Below, in pieces: positions 52,115 to 64,000 of a DNA stretch of 64,000 bases. Source of the DNA: Lanius collurio (lineage: Eukaryota; Chordata; Aves; Passeriformes; Laniidae); NCBI GenBank assembly GCA_020086605.1, contig JACBWW010000040.1:5424306-5488305 (forward strand), in the 5' to 3' direction. The notes under the pieces are model-generated. The model worked only from the letters and a program-made list of their open reading frames with translations, was not told where the DNA came from and made no database searches. Positions within the stretch are counted from its first letter, which is position 1. Each line of letters begins with the position of its first letter. Position numbers and translations under genes: made by a program.

Positions 52115-53445
52115 CTACTATCCCTCGTAAAGCTTTTTAGATTTCTTGTACAAAATATCATTATTGGGATAAAAAGTTTAGAGACATTCTTTAATACTCT
52201 CACTACCCTTGCCTTTCCTGTCTGTGGTACCTGCAGTGGAAGTGGAGCTAATTCTGTTTTGTGTTTTTTGAACTGACCACAGGAAACTGCCACAGTGCTG
52301 TTGCTGGAGGGGTTTTTTTGGGTAAGTATCCCAGTGTAGTTCCCAGGGGAAAATGGCCTCTGGTACCCATTGCCAGCTGAGTCCAGAAGGGCAAACTTGG
52401 CCCAAAGAAATCACTTTTCTGTGGTGACAGCAGCAAAGTCTCTACAGGAGCTGGGTTTGCTGAAAAGGATAATGTTTTGTTATTCTAGAGAACTGTGATC
52501 AGGATTTATGACTCCAGTCTCTCCTTGATTATAAGCAACAACTGATGTTAAATGAAGGAGTTTGTGAGGTATTTCTTTAGTTTCTCCAAGGTACTGGTAC
52601 CAGATCTAATGCCAGCTGCTCATTTTAATGTTACTATTTCCTGGTGTGTTAGCTTAATCCCCTAAAATAGCCACTTTTTTTACTGTAATTTATATGTGAC
52701 CTTTGTGAGCAGAGTATCTGAAAACACAGGGAAGTTAATGAATTCTGTCTTTTCTTACCAGTGTGAGGCACTGAAATAATAATCTCTTGTTAGAGAAGGG
52801 AAAAGAGGGCACATGTCCAATATTTTAGCCTGGGGCTGAGCTGTGAACTAGACCCAGCTCTCCAGAGCTAGGCTCAGAGCTGAAGCAAATAGGTCACTCT
52901 TGCTCTCTCTAGACCATCCATGGGATGAATTGCAATGTACATTTAAAAAGCACTGCAAGTTTTTGAATCCAGGCTCCCAAATTTCCTCTGCAGATTTTGC
53001 CTTCCAGCTCTCAGGGTGGCTGTGTCGTGTTGTAACGAGTGCCAAGGTTCTGTGTTTGCTGCAGGGAAAGCAGTGCTGGGAGCACAGACAGCAAAGGCTT
53101 TTCCTGGATTCTTCTCTCCTGAAACCATTTTGTGCAGCTCTGGTCCAGAGGAAACTCCTCCCATGACAGTCAGTGCTGAAACACTTTGCACAACCCTCCC
53201 AGTACCTCAGGGGCTTTGTTAAGTTGTGAGAACGTTTGCATATTAAGTTCAAATGATTTTGCTGCTGCCTCCCGTAGCACAATCCCATCCCAGGTCCTCA
53301 CAGAGCATCACATCAGGCATGAGCATCACCCATGCCTGCTGACATCACAGTGGAGTGGACCAGGACCTACAAGGCACAGTGGGACACAGTGGGTGATTCT
53401 CTTCCCTTCTGTTAGTTTGCTGTTTCAGTTCTCCTGCTGCTGCTG

Positions 53446-53925
53446 TCCTTCCATCCTTCTTTCTTTACTTCTCCCATCTATCCATCAGCAGTTTTTTATC
53501 CTTTCTTCCCCTCCATCTTTGTCCTTCTTTCTGCCACTGCTTCCATTTGTCCTCCCTCCTTCTGTTCTTCCATCTCTCTTTCCACCTATTTTGCCTCCCC
53601 TTTCTCTACACGTTCTTCCTTCTACCCTTCCATCCTATTTTCCATCCTTCTGTTGTTCTTCATTCTGTGCTCCACTCCTTCCTCCTTTTGCCCATGCTTC
53701 CATGCCTCGTTCTACCAGTCTTATTTCCGTCCATCTGTCCTTCCCTCTGTTTGCCCTTTAGTATCCCCTTTCTGTCCTTCTTTCCACCCATTCTTTTCCT
53801 CCTGTTAATTCTTTCTTCTGTTTGTCCTTCCTTCCAGCTGACTCTCCTGCCTTCTTTCCTTTCATCCATCCATTCTGAATTCTGTCCTCCCTCATTTCCA
53901 TCCATTCTTACCTTTATATACCCAT
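53446..53925 (+). repeat. 480-bp degenerate pyrimidine-rich tract
   Basis: The + strand is dominated by CCTTC, CCATC, TTTCC and CTTCT words with few purines, giving strong strand asymmetry and spurious open frames of 134 and 191 codons on the + strand rich in serine, proline, leucine and phenylalanine. It looks like a decayed (CCTTCCATC)-type simple repeat or minisatellite. It stops at a TATA-rich stretch (53920-53950), and a similar but short pyrimidine run resumes at 54018-54050. Confidence 0.75.
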
Positions 53926-55531
53926 TATATATCAAATCCATATATTTATAGTGGAGAAAACTGACCCTTTCCTGGCCAGCAGCAGCTCCCCATTCGTGCT
54001 CCATTTGGGGGCTTCTGTGTGTCCATCTGTACTTCCCTCTTTCTGTCCCTTGGATGTGTGCTGTCAGCCCCATGGTGGCACCTGGGGGCAGCTAAGGGGC
54101 CTTTTCCTGCTGCTGCAGGAGCAGCTCCATCCCCAGCACACAGAGCACGCATGGAGCAAGGAGGGTTTGATTTTCATGCAGGCACAAGTTTTGGTCCCAG
54201 TGAGTGCCCTGTGTCACTCACCACCAGCACCCCACTGTCCCTCTCCACAGTCCTCTTCTTGCAGCATCTCTAATGCAGCTCAGCTGAGGAGAGAGCAGCG
54301 TCAATAGTGTGGATTCAGCCAATGTGTGCTGCTGGCAAGAGCCCCAGCAAGTATTGCTCCCATCCATCTCCCATTACTGTGCTGACACCTTCAAATGGCA
54401 GCAGGCTTTACAGGCTGTGTTGGGAATTATCCCTGCACCTGCCCACTGCACTCACTGTGCATGTGTTCATCCTTTCCTGCTCCCGTCTTTGTACCACACT
54501 GACTTGCCAACAAGGGGGGAAAAAAGGCATTTATCAACACACCACCATTTTGTGCAGTAGTCCAGTAATTCTGAATGGATGCTGTTTGGATCAGATACCC
54601 AGTGTTGTTCATGAAAGAAAAAGAAAGAGAAGAGCCATGGGGTGATGATCAGCAATTGTTTACTGCAACACACACACAAACACTCCCAGCCATCAATTGT
54701 AAATGACGCTGATGGGAGGAAAAGGTTTTCCTCTCTCAGAAACAATTCTGAATACCTGTTCTGAATTACAGGACCTACCTATTGATCTGCCTGTCATCCT
54801 GCTTCATTTGGAGTGATAGAGCTGTTGAAAATAAGCTTTTGTTTAATTGAGATAATATTGTATTTTTCCTTCAGTAGAGAACTGAGGTATGAGGGATGTT
54901 CCTCCTGCAGTAAAATGACACTGGCAGGTGAAGTCCTGACAGCAAAGCCCAAATTCAGCACTTGCTTAATTCTGCTGACTAAACAAGGCCCTGTGCTGTG
55001 TGAGCACTGCTGGTGTCCCACAGTGAGACCCAGCACACTGAGAGCAGTTTTTGTGCCCAAAAACTGGCACTGGCTCGGAGGGGATGTGGAACCTCCCTCG
55101 TGGCTGGAGCAGTGTGAGCTACCCTGGTTCTGGACTGCTCTCAAAATGAAGGAGTTTTGCCCTTCTGCTCGTCCTGAGCAAGGACTTGAAGCATTGCTGC
55201 ACATTCCTGCCCTCGCCTCAGGCCGCAGCTGTGCAGTGCCCTGTCCATGTGTTCTCCTCCTGGCCAGGGACAGCCAGCTGCGAGGGACCAGCTGCTGCGG
55301 CCACTCTGGCCACAGGCACAGGCCTGGGGTGGCTGTGCCAGATGGTGCCCAAGCTCCCCAGGGCCCCAGAGAGTGTTTGGGGTGACAGTGTCCTCAGGCA
55401 TTCTGCTGTTCTCCTTGCCCTGCCAGCGGCTGAATTCAGCCCTTCAAGGGAGTGACACAAAACCAACCTGCACCAGCAAAAGGGGGGGAGCTCCCATCCA
55501 TGACCCAGGGCACTGCACACAAGACCATTTA
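53926..55531. other. Non-coding, G+C-rich in the second half
   Basis: 54990-55480 is G+C-rich. A 190-codon open frame (54813-55385) runs through it but has no recognisable domain, and overlapping minus-strand frames of similar length point to composition rather than coding. Confidence 0.4.
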
Positions 55532-55616
55532 GTACTATTAATATATATTTATTATTATTACTGTTATTATTATTACTGTTATTATTACTATCATTATAAT
55601 TATTACTATTATAATT
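55532..55616 (+). repeat. (TTA)n microsatellite with CTG/CTA interruptions
   Basis: About 85 bases of TTA-period sequence with periodic TTACTGTTA and TTACTATCA variants. It is the longest microsatellite in the window and likely polymorphic. Confidence 0.9.
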
Positions 55617-57229
55617 GCTGGTGCTGACACGTTGGGTTTGTTCTGAGTAGGGCCAAAAAGGAATTTCTGAGATGTCTGTGCTCAGGTGCCAGTCCCAGCC
55701 CTTCACTGGTTAAGAATTTAGGAAAATGTTTGTTCCTGACCTGGACTCTGTTCCCAGCTTGAAAGTACTGTAGGTCTTGTGCTGAATGTGCCACTGGTGT
55801 CACAGCAGCCTCATCACTCTTAGGTTCAGACAGAAGAGGCTGGCACTCTAAAAAACAAACAAAAAATTAATTTAAAAAGGCACCAGAATCTGCTCAATTT
55901 GGAGCTGTAGTCTTTTCTTTGGGACATACTGTGTCTCACTCTGCACAAACCCATTGCTTCAATTCCATAGAATTTCTTCAGCAGTAATCATGGCCTTTAA
56001 ACAAGGAGTTTTTTTACAAACACAAAACCCATAGCTATGGGAAAATGAAGTTCCCTTGGAGAAAACAAATGGTAAGAGATACTACATATTTATAAGAGGT
56101 ACTACATATTTATCAGATTAAAGACATGTTTTTAAAAAGGAAGGAAGAACATCTTAAAAAAACAAGCAGGATGAGTTGCTGCATTATATTGCCTTGATTT
56201 ACCATCCAGAAGGTTTCTGGCAGTGCCACTTTGTCATGATTAAAGCCCTCAGTGGGCACAGGGAGCCTGAAATCCTTAATTCTGGGCAGGGTTTAGTGTG
56301 GGTTAGTGAGGATCCCTTCAGGAGCCAAACCAGTGCAGTCACCTCTGTGTCCAGGTGTGGGGAAAAGGGTCAGTAATTATTCCCTACCTGCACTCCTTTG
56401 GGAGCAGGAGGGCACCAGATCCACCCCCACAGGCCAGCCTGGCACAAAGTGGGAGGGAGGGATGTTTGGAGAAGGAGCTTTAAGCTCCAGAAATATTTTA
56501 TTTAAAGCTCTTTTTCAGAATCTACTTTTGTTTTGCACCAAAATTCTCCTTCTTTACTTGGTCTTTGTTTCTTGGAGAGATGAGAAAAAGATAACTATCA
56601 CTTCTTTTCACGTACTGTCACCTCAGCATATAACCACAAGTTTTAGAGGTCAGCTCCATGCCCACAGAATGAGATCCACACCATCAGCCGCCACAGAATG
56701 GGGAGACACTTTGACTTAGACATCCGTGGGACTGAAGGGAGAAAGTAAGAGTTACGGATTTATAAAAGGGAAACATATCTGGAATGTTGGCGTTGATAAA
56801 CTTGTATGTAAAATAAATAATGTTTAAAAATGGTATCCAAAATTAGAGTGGGCACCTGGCTAGGGAGCAGATGCCCACATCTGTCCCTTGCACCCCATAC
56901 ACATGCCCAGCTATTTCTGCTGACTGATGTTAAATCAGCTCACTGATGTTAAATCATGAGATGTCCACAATAAACCATTAAATAAAATATTACAACATTG
57001 CTCAGCAAGAGAGATCTCACAGCACAAATTCCTTCGTTACCTTGTCATTTAGATGATAATCCAGGTATCTCAGTCAAATCCTGCCTGGCTTTCTCTGCCT
57101 TCTTAGCAATTCAGACTGGACAGATTTCCTAGAGCTGCTCTTCAGAGCCACATCAGGATTTTCTCCCCAGGATGTTGGAGGAACAACAAATTTCTGCTGT
57201 GTGCAAGGCAGTGGGGCAAGATTTATAAA
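55617..57229. other. Non-coding sequence with two short tandem duplications
   Basis: TACTACATATTTAT occurs at 56080-56093 and 56100-56113 (period 20). ACTGATGTTAAATCA occurs at 56923-56937 and 56942-56956 (period 19). Otherwise nothing was recognised. Confidence 0.5.
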
Positions 57230-57300
57230 CAGATAGATGAGATAGTAGATAAGAGATGTTAGACAAATGACAGACAGTGAGACAGATAGACAAACAGATA
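57230..57300 (+). repeat. Degenerate GATA/GACA simple repeat
   Basis: AGATAGATGAGATAGTAGAT followed by AGACAAATGACAGACAGTGA and GACAGATAGACA. A decayed tetranucleotide repeat of the GATA/GACA type. Confidence 0.8.
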
Positions 57301-60300
57301 ATAAATCTGTCTCTCACCTGTAACAGCCTGAGCTGCTGTTGCTCCACTGTCAGCACTTTCAGTCAAGCACAGTCACAATCCATGGCACGGGCAGCACAAA
57401 GGGGAGAGTGTGCCACTGCACCTCACCTCCCAGGCCTTAGACAATGTGGTGACAGCCCTCCAGCCCCTTCTGCCCTCCCCATCCCATCAAAAAAGAAGCT
57501 AAAAAAAGTAAGGAGAATATTTTTGCATCCACACCTTCCAATTCTGTTTAACAACCAGTACATTGCTTCTAGTGGGATAATGATTTCTTGATGGACTCTC
57601 ATCAATGGCCTGTTTACCACTTTATCTGAAATAATTGCTTCAGAGCAACCACAGAAGGAGCAGCAGGTAGGAAATGAGGCTGCAGCTGCCAAAACATAAT
57701 GGATCATTTAGTCCTTCTCGGCAGGTTTTAACGCCTCTGTGCCTGATGGAACCATTCTGACAATAAACCTGGCTGTTGGGATCAGGTCATGTACATCATC
57801 ACGTCAGAATTCACATCTGCCACAACACAATAAGGCCCCCACAAAACAAACATTAAAAAATAGAATTATTCAAAGTGTACTCCCAGCTTGCAGGCACTAC
57901 ACCCCCTGATTGAACTGATGAATGTCTCAGTCAGGAAGGGGATCTCTCCCTCCTGCTTTTAGCATGGGGGCTTTTTTTTCTTTGGCCTTTTCCCATATTT
58001 TGCATCTTTTAATGCTTCCTTTCTTTTCTTTTACTTTTCCCTCAATTTCATTTCTAGCCCTGCTTCCCCCACGTACCAATACTGACAAAACCCAGGCATA
58101 AAACCACTTACAATATGCCAAAGCCTTGAAAAATTTTCATCTTTTGCATTAAAACCCTTGTGTGAAGCACTGGCTCCATACATGTCCAGGGGACATAAAA
58201 TAATCCTTCTTGGGCGTCACCTGCTTTATGAAAAGGAGCCAGTTAAGCCATTTAAATAAATGTGTATTTTAAAGTGTCCTATAATAGAAATTGTATTTGA
58301 ATTATATTCTTTATCTAGAGCTTTCCAAGTGATATTGTGGTATAAGTCTGAAGAGAGTCTTAATTTTTTATGAGTGTTTTAGTGTACTTTTAGAAGAAGA
58401 TGTAATTAAGACTGTGGTTTCCTGCATGGTTTCTCAGCAAGGAGAGCTGCATCCACAGATGCCACTCAAGATGGTTTTTGTAGTGCCTCCATAATGAACT
58501 GGATTAGGAGGATGAGGAGCAGCTCTGTAGAAAGCATTTGGACTGATCTGTGTATAGCAACTATTTCTGGGAATGCAGTCTGGGTAATTATGCCTCTAAA
58601 TAGCCAAACTATTTGTGTAGCACCTCCTCCACAACTGTAATTACACTTGCACTTTGCACACCCAGGCCAGGCTGCTCTGAAATGCTGGCAAATTTGGCTG
58701 CAAGTTTTTGCAATAGAATGAAAATGGAGATCCACTGCAGAAACCAGAGCCACCCATCCCAAAGCAGGCTCTGAGTGCAACAGCCCATAATAAAATGCAA
58801 TGAGGAGATGCTGGATCCTGCCCTATATAATAAAGAGCTGCAAAGAGGGAAAACTGCACTGACCCAGGGGTGACAACTGAATCCTCACTGCAGAAAGAGG
58901 GGAAAATGTTACCATTGAGGACCTTCAGAGCCCTTTAACAGGCATCCTTGAAAAGGAGGATGCAGGAAAGGGAGTGGAAAACAGCCTCAGCTCAAAATTA
59001 CATGCAGGGTTTTCTAAGGGAAAACCCACAGGAGTGTGTTTAGAACTGTGTTGGGTCAAGATGGACTCAAAATTCACAATTTATGAAAATAAATAAATAC
59101 AGACCTGTGAATTTCCAAAGTGCTGCAGAAACAACAGGCAGCTGATCCTTGGGATCAGTTGCATTTGCCTTCAGTCCCCTTGCATTGCCTCACTGTCACT
59201 TATCCCTGGGTAACAGCAATGAGATGGGACACATTTGTTCTGCTCAAATTTGTAGTTCAGAGATCAAGAACAGAGAGTCTGTTCTCTGGCAGAGAGAAAA
59301 CAGTTTGCTAAACAAATGTGTTTTCTTTTCCTTTGATAATAATCATCCCCTGCACCTGAACCCACAGCAGGTGAAAAATGAGGCCAAAAGTCTCCTCCAC
59401 AGTTTCACCCACTCAAACAAGACTCAGAAAATCCCAGGTATGTTGGAAGGACAGTGCTCTCATTTTCAAACTGAGATAACCAGAAAGTAACCAAAGTGTT
59501 GGAAGTTAGAACCCGTTTAAAATATGATTGGCCTAATTTTTTTAATAACCTATGCTTGGGAATTATGAATTCAGCAGCATCACCAATGACCAGCTATTTT
59601 AAAAAGAGACAACCCACTGGATTCTTTCCCAATTTCTGTCACTCAGGCATAGTGTACCCAGTTTGTGCTACAGCTTTTGCAGTTCAGTGTCACTAAACCC
59701 TCCTACCTTGACTCTTCACTTCACCCACTCCAGATAAATCAATCTGCAATTATTAAGATTGTTTTTCTGGGCTTACCTCATTTTATGTGATGTTGCTATG
59801 CTGTAAAGTTAAGAGCCAATACAATATTCTGGGTATCACCAACACTTTTCCAAAAACCACACGAATGTTCAAAAAGGAGGTGGGTTTGTAAATACCATTC
59901 TTCCTTGCCAAGAATCTCACCTGCCTTCAGTTCAGACTTCCCAATACCAAGAACACCAAAGGATAGAATTCTGCAAACTCCACCCAACAAACACTGTGGA
60001 GAGTTGTTTGGTAAAAAAAAAGGTTGGTGAAATCCTGCAATATTTTTTCTGAAGTCTGAGATACTTTGATTACAAAGTGCTTTTTACAGCATTTCATACC
60101 TGTTTGGCTGCTTGGCTGCTTCCTGCTCCTGGCTAAATTCCTTGTAAAATGAGAATGAACTACTGATGTCCTCCTTTCTTTCCCAACCTTTACCAAGGTT
60201 TTAGGGTTTTTCCTGTTTAGGAAAAGCTTTTCCTTCCAGACATGCCCATGGTGGGATGTTCCTCCCTGGAGAATGTTGTCCAGCCCAGGATTGGTACTGT

Positions 60301-61072
60301 GAGGCCTTCCCATGTGGGAGAGAGGGAATCATTCATCCAGTTCACTCCTTTTTAAAAGAATATGTCAAACTCATACCCCATTAAAATAAATTACTCTATT
60401 GAAGTGCACATGTTCCAGGAAGGAAAAGCCAGTATTTATATTCTAGCTCCCAACTTGCTGTTAAAGCACAGCAGTAGCTGTGAAACTGAAGCTGAGCCAC
60501 AGAAAACACTTATCAGTCGCTGTAATTTGGGTTTGGGTCTCAGCTGGAAGCCCAGAATACAGTGAGGGATCATCCAGCACCTTTCACTGAAGAGTCACTG
60601 GAGGATGATGACAATTCCTGCCTGCCACAGCAGCTGCCAGCACAGACACAACTCTGCTCCTTCAGCAGGGCTGTGTGTGGGGAAAGAGGAACTTCTGCAG
60701 GTGCTGTAAAATAAACCAAATCACAAGGGGAAGTGGTGCCTCAATTCCAGCTGCACCATTTGCTATTACCACTGGCAGCCCTAATGCCCTGTACAGTGAT
60801 CCACTTCAGTTGCTAAATTAGCTTTTTCAAGGGGGATTTCATTTGGGGAAAGCAAAACAAAACTCCATCTTACTTGAGGTCTTAAACATTCTGATGATAC
60901 AAAAATAAGCCTGAGTTATCATCGCTCGCTGTGCTCAGCTCAGAAAGCTTCCCAAACAACCCAAAAACCGGCAGCAGCTCTCAGATCAAAGGAGCCTCCT
61001 AGGCTGATGTGAAACTGCACAAGCCTTTCTGTTAAATATTGAGAGGATAAATAGGGTTTATCCTGCAGGAAT
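57301..61072. other. Non-coding sequence
   Basis: No gene recognised. A minus-strand micro-exon-like block at 59921-59970 (acceptor TTTGCAG, donor GGCAG/GTGAGA on the minus strand) is too short and its polypyrimidine tract too weak to call. Confidence 0.4.
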
Positions 61073-61190
61073 GTGTGCACACACACCTATAGGATCTATA
61101 CACGCACACATCACTCCAAATTCTCTACAGCTCGATCTCGATCCATCTTGTACATACACACAAACCTGTGTGTGTTTGCACACACACAAA
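61073..61190 (+). repeat. Degenerate CA/TG-rich tract
   Basis: Several CACACACA and TGTGTGTG runs separated by mixed sequence (61075-61087, 61101-61110, 61151-61190). GTGTGTG and CACACAC near 61167-61187 can fold back. Confidence 0.7.
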
Positions 61191-61406
61191 CTTCAAAGTC
61201 TCTTCACTTTGGAATCAAATTCTACTCAACAACAAATTAGATACTTCTTACCTCCAGCAATCCTGTAAATATTCATGTGGTTTCTTTTCCCTAAAGTTAA
61301 GACTGTCACCCGCCTTCTAGAACCTGCTAAATAATTCCAACGAAACCAAACGCAGCTTTTGGGATGTCACTCGTTCCATTCCCAGGTTTGCCAGCAGACA
61401 GGGAGT

Positions 61407-61500
61407 CACAGAATCACAGAATATTCTGAGTTGGAAGAGACCCACAAGGATTATAGTGTAAAACACTCATTTCCAAGTCCTAAGCCCTAATTTTCAGCAG
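61407..61500 (-). mobile_element. CR1-type LINE fragment, short, minus orientation
   Basis: CACAGAATCACAGAATATTC is the reverse complement of CR1 terminal octamers, followed by TGAGTTGGAAGAGACCCACA and AGGATTATAG, near the CR1 consensus. Similarity is lost after about 60-90 bases. Only the extreme 3' end is present. Confidence 0.85.
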
Positions 61501-63028
61501 ACAGATGTTCGTGTCAAGTCTGTGAGTTCAGAGTATTGACAGCACAGAGTCTGGTCACAGATTGATCAAATTTCAGGCACCTTATCACAGTGAAGTATCC
61601 ACTGTAAATAATTGCCAATAGTCAAGTAAATCAAACCAAAATGGGTCATAAAAGAAGGTTCACATGCAGCAGATTATGAAAGAACTTCCTGATTATTCCA
61701 AATCCTGTTTTAATTAACATCTACTCCTAGTCTGCCTTTATTTTTTCCTTTTCATCTCCCGCCTGTCATTCATTTGACATGTCTACCATGATGAGAGTGG
61801 TATTTAATATGAATGGGAAACACCAAAAAAAAAACCCCAAAGTATTTCCTATACTCTCTTTGCTTAGAGATTCTGCTGATTTGTATTGGCACCTTAGTCC
61901 TATAACCCATTTTCTTTTTACTTCATTGCAGGCCCATATCACAATTCTAACAGAAACCCTAACTCAGGACAGAATTTCAAGAGAAGAATTCAGCTTCTCC
62001 TCTCCCCAGCATATTTCCCTATCAAACACCAATCCTTGGCTGCTAGGTGCCTCCAAAATCAGCCTGCTGCTGAGGTTTTCAAATGATGAGGAAACAGAAA
62101 AGTAGGACAGACAAGGAAAGGAAATTTTTCAAATGCATTCATGGTTGTCCTGAGTCCTGATCCACTGCAGTCAGAGTGAAAACGGAGATTGCTTCCAGTG
62201 CATGTGGTTGTGTTTGTTTTCTTCGTGATTTCCTCACTTGCAGATTATTTTTCATTATGCAAAGCATACTGTTAAAAGCTGAAATACAGGGGATCTGACC
62301 TTCACTCGCTCAGTTTACTCGGGGTCTACATTATAAGAGAGGGAATAAATTTGGTTCCAAGGCTTCTAGCTGCCCAGGTATGCTCTGTGGAATGAAAAAA
62401 AATTAACTTCTGCTGCAAAATGGGAGATTTAAATTTTAGTTGAAACACAGAAGCAGATTTACTTATGTCTTTCTCTTTCTGTGCGCTTTCTGTCAGTACA
62501 CAATTACATTGTCAAATCTGTATGCAAACACACGAGCTACACACAACCTGGGTAACGCAGCTGCTGCTCCACTTCTGCAGTCAAACTGCACATCAGCTGT
62601 GGCACTTGGAAATTATTTGGAGGGGCTAAGCCCCAGAATTTACACTGGTCCTAAAGCTATCCCAGATTCCTTTATAGTTACACTTGCACAGAGTTGATTG
62701 AGCAGGAGAAATCAAAGCCAGACTAAGAAGCCCCATTGGTTCCCCCTACAGCAATATCATTTCTTATTTCTTTCAGTGCATTGGGATTAAACTTTTCCAA
62801 CTGAAGAGCACAACAGGCCTTCCTGTAAAGAGTGCCAGTGATCTCTGGAATTTCTGATTTTGCAGGTTTTTGTCACCGGATTGGGCTGCAGGAGACGGGT
62901 CCAAAACTCTTGAACAAGCAGCTCCAAGCACCTCATGACTTTCAAAATGGATTTCCAGCACACGCTCTCTGTGCCACAGCAGCTTCTCCAAGGATAACAC
63001 AGCATCAGACAGGGAGTGAATCTCAGCT
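61501..63028. other. Non-coding sequence
   Basis: No gene or recognised repeat. Short A runs occur near 61826. Open frames up to 108 codons have no protein character. Confidence 0.45.
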
Positions 63029-63060
63029 GCTTTAACATCCTGGCTGAGGGATGTTAAAGC
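63029..63060. repeat. Perfect 12-bp inverted repeat
   Basis: GCTTTAACATCC (63029-63040) pairs with GGATGTTAAAGC (63049-63060) across an 8-base loop. It is the longest mixed-composition perfect stem I found in the window. No gene or terminator context is evident. Confidence 0.85.
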
Positions 63061-64000
63061 CCAAGCTCCTCCTCCAAAATGCCAGACATTTCAGATGAAA
63101 CTCCAGAGACAGCTGACACTCAAATCTGTGCTCACGTGAGGCTCTGGGTGCCAGGAGCTGCTCTAAACACCATCAGTCTGTCCTAGTACTGCATTGATTT
63201 CTGCCACGACTGACAGCCCAAACATGCTCCTACAAGAGGAACACTCTTCCTACTTTTAAATATGCCATCAATATTTTTTTCCAATATAATTTCTGCCTTG
63301 TTTGATCCCAATTAAGCACCTAAAGTGCACTTTCCAAGTTACATCAAGGGGAAAGTTCCTTTTGCTCAATATTTTGTCTCTTGTCTTCACAGCCACAAGG
63401 ATCCTGAAATTCACACAAGCCTGCAGCAAGGTGCCACAGCTTGGCACAGTCACTGCACAGCTCCATCCTCTGTGGCCTTTGAGGAAGAGGAGACTGTCAC
63501 AGATTGGGTCCTACCTGGCTGTGGCACTGACAGTGGCAGCTCTGCACTTAGGAATTATTTAGATTGCTGCATTTACAAAGGGCCTGCCAGATCTACATGA
63601 CGACAAACAAAAAAAGCAAATTTGACCTTTCAATGTGTAGCAAGGTAAAATAAACGTGCAGAGATGGAAGCCACAGGCCATGCTGTGCTGTTAGAAGAAG
63701 CTGTAATACTGACAGCAAGTGAAGCTCAGACTCCATGCTCACCTGCCCATTTAACTGTGCTGGAGCTCTCATTCTTCTTTGGGGAAAAAGAGGCTTTGCC
63801 ATTCAAATAAGACCTAGGAGCTTATCTTGCTTTGAACAGTTCCCCTTTCCCTGTGTGTATTACACACCCTTAAAGCATTTTACTCCCTAACTCAGGTGCT
63901 AATTCCTCATTGGCTTTATCACACACTTTAAGTCAAAGGAAACACTTCTAGAATTGGAAGAGGCAGATCCTCCAGGTGACACTGGGAGAAAAAACCTTTT
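63061..64000. other. Non-coding sequence to the window end
   Basis: A good acceptor-like tract (TTTTGTCTCTTGTCTTCACAG) ends at about 63392 but no strong donor follows within 200 bases. No other feature was recognised. Confidence 0.4.

Larger units (their letters stand above)
47633..53445. other. Non-coding sequence
   Basis: No gene recognised. A T11 run lies near 49576. A donor-acceptor pair bounding 49838-50177 and a TATG-type microsatellite at 52081 are listed separately. Confidence 0.4.

Noticed and set aside
53186..53951. 191- and 134-codon open frames rich in S, P, L, F
   Set aside because: Produced by the pyrimidine-rich tract, which rarely contains stop codons on the + strand.
54813..55385. 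190-codon open frame
   Set aside because: No domain, G+C-rich composition and long overlapping frames on the other strand suggest chance.

Overview
The window reads as nuclear DNA of a vertebrate, most likely a bird and perhaps a songbird. Three truncated CR1-type LINE 3' ends carry the avian/reptilian terminal octamer repeat (ATTCTATG / ATTCTGTG, here reverse-complemented). There are several retroviral-type solo LTRs, few and short microsatellites, an A+T-rich background with small G+C-rich islands, and no dense coding. Nothing looks bacterial, archaeal, viral or organellar: there are no operons, no long conserved ORFs, no rRNA or tRNA genes and no CRISPR arrays. Assignment to birds rests on recognition of repeat families, not on a database search.

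I could not identify any protein-coding gene. Every open frame is under about 195 codons, none resembles a protein family I know, and the longest ones lie inside an LTR, a pyrimidine-rich tract or G+C-rich islands. The window is best described as a gene desert or part of a very large intron.

Layout: 1-443 unique flank. 449-1113 is a complete minus-oriented solo LTR with a 5-bp GACAC target duplication. 2791-4120 is a G+C-rich segment leading into a plus-oriented LTR. 4121-22768 is mostly unique non-coding DNA with paired hairpins near 7.9 kb, a homeodomain-site cluster near 11.8 kb and a hairpin/micro-exon-like site at 14.58 kb. 22775-23481 is a second complete minus-oriented solo LTR, flanked by a 6-bp C-run duplication and containing two strong hairpins. 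A CR1 fragment lies near 35.1 kb, then a (TTA)n and a G+C-rich island at 36.0-36.7 kb, then a second CR1 at 37.6 kb. The 53.4-55.6 kb region has a 480-bp pyrimidine-rich tract, G+C-rich DNA and a (TTA)n array. Degenerate GATA and CA repeats, a third CR1 (61.4 kb) and a 12-bp perfect hairpin (63.03 kb) lie near the right end.

The most useful non-repeat signals are three exon-like G+C-rich islands on the + strand with consensus splice sites (24627-24810, 41106-41274, 47465-47632). They could belong to one long non-coding transcript or to 5' untranslated exons of a distant gene. This is inference; RNA-seq would decide it. I found no convincing previously undescribed system.
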